From the NCBI GenBank assembly GCA_964372165.1, contig CAYJPT010000055.1, positions 1 through 13,747 of the forward strand: a DNA stretch of 13,747 nt, written 5' to 3'. Below the pieces are notes generated by a model. It was not told the DNA's origin. It saw only the letters and a list, made by a program, of their open reading frames with translations, and made no database searches. Made by a program: the position numbers and the translations under genes. Origin of the DNA: CAYJAD01 sp964372165 (lineage in GTDB: Bacteria > Desulfobacterota > Desulfovibrionia > Desulfovibrionales > Desulfovibrionaceae). The stretch's first letter is position 1; every line of letters begins with the position of its first letter. Shown here piece after piece: positions 13,692-13,747 of this stretch.

Positions 13692-13734
13692 ATTATAGAC
13701 TGCTACAAAACAAATACATACCCAAGCCATTATA
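13692..13734 (-). promoter_or_regulatory. Two candidate -10 elements upstream of pstC
   Basis: On the minus strand perfect TATAAT hexamers occur at 13729-13734 and 13692-13697. The -35 of the first would lie beyond the window; the second has no good -35 at 16-18 bases and would leave a leader of only about a dozen bases. I see no Pho-box-like CTGTCA repeat in the bases available. If pstS lies upstream in the same operon, neither may be used. Confidence 0.25.
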
Positions 13735-13747
13735 CTAAGAGTGCCTC

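Noticed and set aside
13674..13730. Longer PstC beginning at the ATG at 13730.
   Set aside because: That ATG is part of a TATAAT, its GAGG is too far away, and the added residues form an extra hydrophobic stretch not expected for PstC.
1..13747. Mobile elements, CRISPR arrays, tRNAs, toxin-antitoxin or phage-defence genes.
   Set aside because: I looked for them on both strands and found none; the window is filled by core genes and short spacers.

Overview
This window is AT-rich bacterial chromosome made almost entirely of core genes: purQ, pyrG, xth, a seven-gene argS-SPOR-mla operon, fabD, rsmG and the start of a phosphate (pst) operon. The organism is Gram-negative, because it has an outer-membrane lipid-asymmetry (Mla) system. 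Protein sequences and the argS/SPOR/mla grouping suggest a deltaproteobacterium near Desulfovibrionaceae. The low GC would fit a host-adapted member such as Lawsonia. That placement is inference from recall, not from a search.

Layout. At 1-291 there is an AT-rich non-coding stretch with a candidate purQ terminator and a possible leftward promoter. purQ (minus) and pyrG (plus) diverge from a 245-base spacer rich in dyad symmetry. xth follows pyrG behind a hairpin terminator. xth converges on a long minus-strand operon that reads argS, SPOR protein, mlaE, mlaF, mlaD, mlaC, mlaA from right to left. Gaps in this operon run from 23 bases down to a 17-base overlap, so one transcript is likely, starting from a promoter just right of argS. 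fabD (minus) lies upstream of argS and diverges from rsmG (plus) across a spacer holding a 27-base near-perfect palindrome. rsmG converges on pstA-pstC (minus), which runs to the right edge.

How the genes work together. MlaE (permease), MlaF (ATPase) and MlaD (MCE ring) form the inner-membrane complex, MlaC is the periplasmic carrier and MlaA the outer-membrane component. Together they move phospholipid between the membranes. The SPOR protein probably binds septal peptidoglycan. PurQ and PyrG are both class I glutamine amidotransferases of nucleotide synthesis. PstC and PstA form the phosphate channel, but no pstB follows them.

Several starts were moved inward from the longest open frame because a clear ribosome binding site sits before an internal ATG: purQ, mlaD, mlaC, SPOR, argS, fabD, pstA and pstC. 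I found no mobile element, CRISPR array, tRNA, rRNA or defence system, and no convincing new multi-gene system. The most interesting unexplained signals are two strong dyads in the divergent promoter regions (1238-1259 and 11119-11145), a cluster of TTGCA palindromes at 1161-1222, and the reduced composition of the Mla and Pst loci.
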